From NCBI GenBank assembly GCA_021843755.1, contig JAKBWB010000031.1:18501-82500 (forward strand): a DNA stretch of 64,000 bases. The letters are read 5' to 3'. The DNA comes from Pseudomonadota bacterium. Lineage in GTDB: Bacteria; Pseudomonadota; Gammaproteobacteria; Steroidobacterales; Steroidobacteraceae. How positions within the stretch are numbered: the stretch's first letter is position 1; each line of letters begins with the position of its first letter. Of the stretch, positions 58,723 to 64,000 are shown one piece after another. Both the position numbers and the translations under genes were made by a program. The notes under the pieces are model-generated. The model did no database searches. It saw only the letters and a list, made by a program, of their open reading frames with translations, and was not told the origin of the DNA.

Positions 58723-60276
58723 GTGCGCACGGCCGCTTCCCGCGAAACCCGCACCCCCCGCAAATCCAGTCGCCTCGTTCCGGACGTCCTCGCAGCCGTC
58801 GACTTGGGCTCGAACAGCTTCCATATGGTTGTGGCGAGGTATTCGCACGGCCAGCTGGTCATCATTGATCGCCTGCGCGAGATGGTGCGGCTCGCCTCCG
58901 GTGTCGAGGCCAATGGGGAGTTCGATCGTGCAGCGGCCGCGCGGGCGATCGCGTGTCTGGAGCGCTTCGGCCAGCGGCTGCGCGCCATGCGGGCCGGCAC
59001 CGTGCGTGCCGTCGGGACCAGCGCGCTGCGTGTCGCGCATCGCAAGGAGCCGTTTCTGGCGCGCGCGCGCGCGGCGCTGGGCCATCCCATCGAGATCATC
59101 TCCGGACGCGAAGAGGCGCGGCTGATTTACGCCGGCGTCGCGACGAATCTGCCGCGCGAGCCGCAGCGGCGGCTGATCGTGGACATCGGCGGCGGCAGCA
59201 CCGAGCTGATCATCGGGCGGGGTTTGATACCGATCGAGCTCGAGAGCGTGCGTGTCGGCTGTGTCGTGATCAGCGAGCGCTACTTCGGCGAGGGCAAGAT
59301 CTCGGCCAAGCGCATGGCGGCGGCCCGGGTGGCGGTCCGTCAGCAGCTGGTGCCGCTGCTCGGCACGTTCCGGCGCCGAGGCTGGCAGGTCTGCGCCGGC
59401 AGCTCGGGCACCGTGCGGGCCATCGGCGAGGCCATCCGTGAGCTCAATCCGCGCACGAATGTCATCACAGCGAGCGGCATCGAGCGGCTGGCGAATCAGG
59501 TTGTCGCGGCGGGCCACACGCGGGAGCTGCGCTTCTGGGCCGTCACCGAAGAGCGCCGGCCGGTGTTCCCGGGCGGCGTCGCGATTCTGGCCGAGATCTT
59601 CAAAGTGTTCGGTGTGAAGGAGATGCGGGTCGTCGACGGCGCGCTGCGCGAGGGACTTCTATACGACATGGTCGGACGCTACACGGACGAGGATGCGCGT
59701 GAGCGGACCGTGCGCAGCATGCAGCTGCGCTACCACGTCGACACCGAGCAAGCCGGGCGAGTGGCGGACACGGCGCTGAAATTCCTCAAGGGTGCGCGCA
59801 CGCCGTGGAAGCTCGGCAACGATCCGCAGGCCGCGCTGATGTTGAAATGGGCGGCGTGCCTGCACGAGATCGGGCTCGACGTCGCGCACAGCGGGTATCA
59901 CCGCCACGGCGAATATCTGCTCGAGAACGCCGACATGCCGGGATTCTCCCGCAGTGAGCAGCGTTTGCTCGCGCGCCTGGTCGGTGCGCATCGCCGCAAG
60001 CTCGCTCGCGAAGGCCTGCGCGAGCTGCTGCCGCCCTGGGATCGGCACGCGCTGCGTCTGATCGTGCTGCTGCGTCTGGCGGTGCTGCTGCACCGCGGGC
60101 GTGGTCGGGCCGCGCTGCCGCGGATCCGGCTCTCCGCCGCGCTCAACTCGCTGCAGCTCGCGCTCCCGGTGCGCTGGCTCGCGGACCATCCGCTGACACA
60201 AGCTGATCTGCGTCAGGAAGTGCAGTATCTGCGCGCGGCGGGGCTGAGCCTGCGGGTCCCGGGCCTCGGCCGTTGA
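58723..60276 (+). CDS. ppx: Exopolyphosphatase (Ppx/GppA family)
   Basis: 517 residues from GTG 58723. Sugar-kinase-type N-terminal fold: LAAVDLGSNSFHMVVAR, GTSALRVAHRKEPFL, IISGREEARLIYAGV, IVDIGGGSTELIIG and GSSGTVRAIGEAI. The C-terminal helical domain has an HD-like site (CLHEIGLDVAHSGYHRHG, YLLENADMPGFSRSEQ). Length matches E. coli Ppx (513) and its C-terminal extension. It degrades polyphosphate and/or pppGpp. Convergent with ppk, with 12 bases between the stops, so the make/break pair for polyP is adjacent. Confidence 0.94.
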   Translation: MRTAASRETRTPRKSSRLVPDVLAAVDLGSNSFHMVVARYSHGQLVIIDRLREMVRLASGVEANGEFDRAAAARAIACLERFGQRLRAMRAGTVRAVGTSALRVAHRKEPFLARARAALGHPIEIISGREEARLIYAGVATNLPREPQRRLIVDIGGGSTELIIGRGLIPIELESVRVGCVVISERYFGEGKISAKRMAAARVAVRQQLVPLLGTFRRRGWQVCAGSSGTVRAIGEAIRELNPRTNVITASGIERLANQVVAAGHTRELRFWAVTEERRPVFPGGVAILAEIFKVFGVKEMRVVDGALREGLLYDMVGRYTDEDARERTVRSMQLRYHVDTEQAGRVADTALKFLKGARTPWKLGNDPQAALMLKWAACLHEIGLDVAHSGYHRHGEYLLENADMPGFSRSEQRLLARLVGAHRRKLAREGLRELLPPWDRHALRLIVLLRLAVLLHRGRGRAALPRIRLSAALNSLQLALPVRWLADHPLTQADLRQEVQYLRAAGLSLRVPGLGR

Positions 60277-60288
60277 GCCGCGCCGGAC

Positions 60289-62373
60289 TCAACCGCCGCT
60301 GCTGAACAAACTGCCGGCGGCATTGCGCGCGAGCAGCTCGCCCTGGAGGCTGATCCGCTCTTGCGCCGGTCCCGAGAGCCGCTCGTACCGCCCATCGGGC
60401 AGCAGCCGCCACGCCTGGGTGTTGTCGCGCAGGGCGAGCTCGAGGTCCTCGAGGATGCGCGTCCGATGCGAGGAGCGCTCGATCGGGAAAGCCACCTCGA
60501 TGCGGTGGAAGAAGTTCCGCTCCATCCAGTCGGCGCTCGCGCAGTAGATTTCGCCCTGTCCGCCGTTGTGGAAGTAGAAAGTGCGCGAATGCTCGAGGAA
60601 TCGACCGACGATGGAGCGGACCTCGATGTTCTCCGACACCCCGGGTACGCCCGGGCGCAGCGCGCACACTCCACGTACGATCAGATCGATCTTCACGCCC
60701 GCCCGCGAAGCCCGGTAGAGCGCCTCGATCGACTGTTGCTCGACCAGGGCGTTCATCTTGGCAATGATGCGCGCCGGCCGACCGGCCTGTGCGTGCTCGC
60801 GCTCGCGCTCGATTTTCTCCAGTACCGCCGCGTGCAGGCCGAATGGCGATTGCACCAGCCGATGCAGGCTCGGGGTGCGCGTCAGGCTCGTCAGCTCGAG
60901 GAACAGCTCGTGCACGTCCTGGCCGACGTCCTCACGGCAGGTGAACAGCCCGTAGTCGGTGTACTGGCGGGCCGTACGCGGGTGGTAATTGCCGGTGCCG
61001 AGGTGGCAGTAGCGGCGGATGCCGCCCGGCTCGCGGCGCACCACCAGGGCGAGCTTGGCGTGCGTCTTGTAGCCGACCACACCGTACATGACGTGCGCGC
61101 CGGCCTCCTGCAGCCGATTGGACAGCTCGATGTTCGCCTCTTCGTCGAAGCGCGCCCGCAGCTCGATGATCACCGTCACGTCCTTGCCGGCCGCCGCTGC
61201 CGCGACCAGTGCATCGACGATCGGGGAGTCGCTGCCGGCGCGATAGAGCGTCTGTTTGATGGCCAGCACCTGGGGGTCGGCCGCGGCCTGGCGCAGGAAG
61301 TCCATGACCGGTGCGAAGCTCTGATAGGGGTGGTGCAGCAGCAGGTCGTTCTGGCGGATCGCGGCGAACAAGTCCGCTCCGTCGGCGAGCCGTTGCGGCA
61401 GCCCCGGCGTGAAGGCCGGATATTTCAGATCCGGCCGCGGCACCAGGTCGTAGATGGCCGAGAGGCGGTTGAGATTCACCGGGCCGTGCACGCGATAGGT
61501 GTCGATCTCTCCCAGCGCGAACTCGCGCTGCAGGAACTGCGCAATGTCCGCCGGGCAGTCGCTTGCGGTCTCCAGGCGCACCGCCGCGCCGTATCCCCGG
61601 TGCGCCAGCTCGCCCTCCAGTGCGCGGCGCAGATCGTCGATCTCTTCCTCGTCGACGAACAGGTCGCTGTTGCGCGTGAGGCGGAATTGATAGCACCCGA
61701 GCACCCGGATGCCGGCGAACAGCTTCTGCACGAACGCGTGCACGATGCCCGTCAGCAGGACCACCGTGCGCTGCGGACCATCGCTCGGCACCGGCACGAC
61801 GCGCGGCAGCGAACGCGGCGCCTGCACTATCGCGAGCTTGCTGTCGCGCCCGAATGCGTCGCGGCCCTCGAGCCGAACGATGAAATTCAGGCTCTTGTTC
61901 TGGATTCGCGGGAACGGGCGGGCGGGATCGAGTCCGAGGGGGCTCAGGACCGGCTCGACCTCGTGCTCGAAGTACCGTTCCAGCCACTGATGGGCCGCGG
62001 CTGTCCAGTCGGAATGGCCGAGCAGCAGGATGCCGCGCTCGGCCAACTCCGGCAGCAAGTGCTCGTTGAGGCAGCGGTACTGCTCCTCGACCAGGCGCGC
62101 GGCGCGCTCGTGAATCGCCGCGAGCTGCTCCTCGATCGACAGGGCGTCGGCGGCGGCCTGCCTCGAGCCGAGTTCCTGCAATTGCTTCAGGCCCGCGACC
62201 CGGATCTCGAAGAACTCATCGAGATTGCCCGAGGCGATGCACAGGAAACGCAGCCGCTCGAGCAGCGGCACCGATGGGTCCCACGCCTGTGCCAGGACGC
62301 GCTGGTTGAACTCGAGCAGGGAAAGCTCGCGGTTGATGTACAGTTGCGGCGATTTGAGGTCCTGGGCGTCCAT
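60289..62373 (-). CDS. ppk: Polyphosphate kinase 1
   Basis: 694 residues from ATG 62373. It makes polyphosphate from ATP. N-terminal YINRELSLLEFNQRVLAQA, RNSDLFVDEEEIDDL, LLLHHPYQSFAPVMDFLRQA, ALKQ-type AIKQTLYRAGSDSPIVDAL, ELRARFDEEANIELSNRLQE, the autophosphorylated His in RYCHLGTGNYHPRTARQYTD, and the second His in FLEHSRTFYFHN. The open frame continues far upstream, antisense to tyrS; that part is not coding. Divergent from tyrS with 147 bases between starts. Confidence 0.96.
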   Translation of the reverse strand: MDAQDLKSPQLYINRELSLLEFNQRVLAQAWDPSVPLLERLRFLCIASGNLDEFFEIRVAGLKQLQELGSRQAAADALSIEEQLAAIHERAARLVEEQYRCLNEHLLPELAERGILLLGHSDWTAAAHQWLERYFEHEVEPVLSPLGLDPARPFPRIQNKSLNFIVRLEGRDAFGRDSKLAIVQAPRSLPRVVPVPSDGPQRTVVLLTGIVHAFVQKLFAGIRVLGCYQFRLTRNSDLFVDEEEIDDLRRALEGELAHRGYGAAVRLETASDCPADIAQFLQREFALGEIDTYRVHGPVNLNRLSAIYDLVPRPDLKYPAFTPGLPQRLADGADLFAAIRQNDLLLHHPYQSFAPVMDFLRQAAADPQVLAIKQTLYRAGSDSPIVDALVAAAAAGKDVTVIIELRARFDEEANIELSNRLQEAGAHVMYGVVGYKTHAKLALVVRREPGGIRRYCHLGTGNYHPRTARQYTDYGLFTCREDVGQDVHELFLELTSLTRTPSLHRLVQSPFGLHAAVLEKIEREREHAQAGRPARIIAKMNALVEQQSIEALYRASRAGVKIDLIVRGVCALRPGVPGVSENIEVRSIVGRFLEHSRTFYFHNGGQGEIYCASADWMERNFFHRIEVAFPIERSSHRTRILEDLELALRDNTQAWRLLPDGRYERLSGPAQERISLQGELLARNAAGSLFSSGG

Positions 62374-62520
62374 CCCGGCAAGTAAAGCAGACTTGGCCCA
62401 CGCGCGCATGCGTGCCCGGACCGCTCGCGCGGGGGCGGTGCCATTCCAGGCCGACGGCGCGTTCGCATACACTTGAGCCTGCGGCGCCGCCGCCGCGCGA
62501 CCCCGATGCCGCCGAGAACC

Positions 62521-63726
62521 ATGACTCCCGACGAACAGCTGCCTGAGCTCGAGCGCGGCGCCCACGAGGTGCTGCTCGCCGAGGACCTGATCCGCAAGCT
62601 CCGCCGCGGCACGCCGCTGCGGGTGAAGGCGGGATTCGACCCGACCGCGCCCGATCTGCACCTGGGGCACACGGTGCTGCTGAACAAGATGCGTCAGTTC
62701 CAGCAGTTCGGCCACGAGGTGATCTTCCTGATCGGGGACTTCACCGGGTTGATCGGCGATCCCACGGGGCGCAACCAGACCCGCCCGCCGCTGACGCCCG
62801 AGATGGTCGAGGCGAACGCGCGGACCTACGAGCAGCAGGTGTTCAAGATCCTCGACCCGGACCGAACGCGGGTCGAGTTCAATTCCCGATGGCTTGCCAA
62901 GATGCCGGCGGCGCAGTTCGTGCGGATCGCGGCCCACTACACCGTGGCGCGCATGCTCGAGCGCGATGATTTCGCGAAGCGCTACAAAAGCGGGTTGCCC
63001 ATCGCCATCCACGAGTTTCTCTATCCGCTTGCGCAGGGTTACGACTCGGTTGCGCTGCGCGCGGACGTCGAGCTCGGCGGCACGGACCAGAAGTTCAACC
63101 TGCTGGTGGGCCGGCAGCTGCAGAGCGCCTATGGCCAGGAGCCGCAGGTCGTACTCACCGTGCCGTTGCTCGAGGGCACCGACGGCGTCAACAAGATGTC
63201 CAAATCGCTGGGCAATTGCGTCGGCATCGCCGAGCCGCCGGGGGAGATGTTCGGCAAGATCATGTCGATTTCCGATGTGCTGATGTGGCGCTACTACGAG
63301 CTGCTCTCGTTCCGTCCCCTCGGGGACATCGGTGCACTCAAGCGGGCGGTTGCGCAGGGGCGCAATCCGCGGGATGTCAAGCTCGAGCTCGCCCATGAGC
63401 TCGTGGCGCGCTTCCATGGCGCGGCCGCGGCGGGCCAGGCCCAACAGGCGTTCCTTCTGCGTGTGAGCGAGCGGGCGGTACCGGCCGACCTTGCGCCGCG
63501 GGTGCTGCCGGTGCAGGCCGAGGGCATCCGCCTGCCGAATCTGCTCAAGGCCGCGGGTCTGGCCGCCAGCACATCGGAGGCGAACCGCAAGATTCAGGAG
63601 GGCGCGGTCCGCATCGACGGCGAGCGCGCCACCGACCGTGGGCTGACGCTGCGCGCCGGGGCTGATGTGGTCGTGCAGCTCGGTTCGAAGCGCTTCGCCC
63701 GGATCAAGCTCGAGCTGGCCGGCTGA
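62521..63726 (+). CDS. tyrS: Tyrosyl-tRNA synthetase
   Basis: 401 residues from ATG 62521. Class-I synthetase with the HIGH-type motif in [37 protein letters not shown] and [11 protein letters not shown] for substrate binding, KMSKS in [10 protein letters not shown], and an S4-like C-terminal RNA-binding domain ([33 protein letters not shown]). It is of the TyrZ type found in pseudomonads and relatives. Earlier in-frame Met codons (62506) lack support. The presumed rRNA promoter follows. Confidence 0.96.
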   Translation: MTPDEQLPELERGAHEVLLAEDLIRKLRRGTPLRVKAGFDPTAPDLHLGHTVLLNKMRQFQQFGHEVIFLIGDFTGLIGDPTGRNQTRPPLTPEMVEANARTYEQQVFKILDPDRTRVEFNSRWLAKMPAAQFVRIAAHYTVARMLERDDFAKRYKSGLPIAIHEFLYPLAQGYDSVALRADVELGGTDQKFNLLVGRQLQSAYGQEPQVVLTVPLLEGTDGVNKMSKSLGNCVGIAEPPGEMFGKIMSISDVLMWRYYELLSFRPLGDIGALKRAVAQGRNPRDVKLELAHELVARFHGAAAAGQAQQAFLLRVSERAVPADLAPRVLPVQAEGIRLPNLLKAAGLAASTSEANRKIQEGAVRIDGERATDRGLTLRAGADVVVQLGSKRFARIKLELAG

Positions 63727-63910
63727 GCCCCCGTGGGCCGACGGCATGCCCGCCGCCGCGCCGGGGGGCTTATCCCTCGGCTTTGCACTGTGGTGCATTC
63801 CGGGTGGCCGGGCCGAGCACCTGACGCGCGCGGAACGGCGCGCGCCCGGGAGCTGAGGCGCCGGCCCGCCCAGCGCGCCAGGTCACGCGGCATCAGGTGC
63901 TGCAACCTCG
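63727..63910. other. Spacer between tyrS and the rRNA-type promoter
   Basis: No gene recognised. The sequence is GC-rich, with a possible short hairpin just after the tyrS stop but no U-run. Confidence 0.4.
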
Positions 63911-63938
63911 TTGACACCAGCCACATCAGGGCTATACT
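63911..63938 (+). promoter_or_regulatory. Strong, GC-discriminator promoter, probably of an rRNA operon
   Basis: A perfect TTGACA (63911-63916) and TATACT (63933-63938) with a 16-base spacer, followed by the G/C-only discriminator GCGCGCCCCC typical of stringently controlled stable-RNA promoters. Downstream sequence to the window end has no start codon with a ribosome site. In pseudomonads a 16S rRNA gene follows tyrZ. The 16S gene itself is not in the window. Confidence 0.6.
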
Positions 63939-64000
63939 GCGCGCCCCCTGCAGCCACGGTCTGAAACGGCTCGGCGGGCGCCGCGGAGCGGCGAAAAAGA

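Noticed and set aside
62374..63798. N-terminal extension of the ppk frame by 475 codons
   Set aside because: It is antisense to tyrS over its whole length and has no kinase similarity; the real Ppk start motif is at 62373.
1..64000. CRISPR arrays, prophage or integrative-element boundaries
   Set aside because: No regularly spaced repeats, cas, integrase or phage structural genes were seen; the only mobile trace is the ISL3 relic.

Overview
This is a GC-rich, densely packed chromosomal window from a gammaproteobacterium. Two features support the lineage: the Pil-Chp block in the order pilG-pilH-pilI-pilJ-chpA-chpC, and the erpA...tyrS order that ends in a strong promoter at the right edge, which resembles the tyrZ-16S rRNA junction of pseudomonads. 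The yggT-proC-yggS/pilT-pilU and gshB-tonB-yqgE-ruvX-pyrB neighbourhoods are also typical of the class. I cannot fix the genus by eye. A Xanthomonadales/Nevskiales/Chromatiales-like lineage is an inference only.

Layout. 1-4.6 kb is loosely packed and stress-flavoured. It has an aquaporin-like gene cut by the left edge in an operon with a ParB-like gene, a 55-residue CsbD gene, a two-domain PRC-barrel protein and the tail of a decayed ISL3-type transposase, with long stretches that hold no convincing gene. 4.7-19.2 kb carries cytochrome b561, a small membrane protein, glpD and glpK (convergent and overlapping), a lipoprotein S9 peptidase, an APC permease, an aldo/keto reductase, a secreted aromatic-rich protein, a P1B-5-type metal ATPase with a hemerythrin tail, and an MFS transporter. 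19.2-19.8 kb is a low-GC intergenic segment with a good minus-strand terminator and a possible tiny ORF. 19.8-27.5 kb holds cell-wall enzymes (a multi-LysM lytic transglycosylase and an L,D-transpeptidase), ppnN, two small unknown proteins, htpG and an alpha/beta hydrolase. 27.6-38.9 kb holds an HU-like protein, yggT-proC-yggS, three consecutive PilT/PilU-type ATPases, and the pyrK-pyrB-ruvX-yqgE-tonB-gshB cluster.

39.1-49.5 kb is the Pil-Chp chemosensory operon, followed by a membrane diguanylate cyclase. Together with the pilT cluster it makes the window rich in twitching and surface-sensing functions. 49.5-64 kb is mostly housekeeping: an inositol-monophosphatase-family enzyme, cobalamin adenosyltransferase, a GIN-domain secreted protein, ampD, bioA, rsmE, pdxH, a chorismate mutase-prephenate dehydrogenase fusion (tyrA), rppH, a coiled-coil membrane protein, erpA, ppx and ppk (convergent), tyrS, and the presumed start of an rRNA operon.

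The most unusual signal is a pair of homologous intergenic elements of about 275 bp, one upstream of glpD (5852-6124) and one upstream of the cobalamin adenosyltransferase gene (50340-50622). Both have a conserved upstream box, a promoter with an identical 17-nt spacer, an absolutely identical 33-nt block and two conserved hairpins. They look like two copies of one transcribed regulatory RNA or small RNA that I do not recognise.
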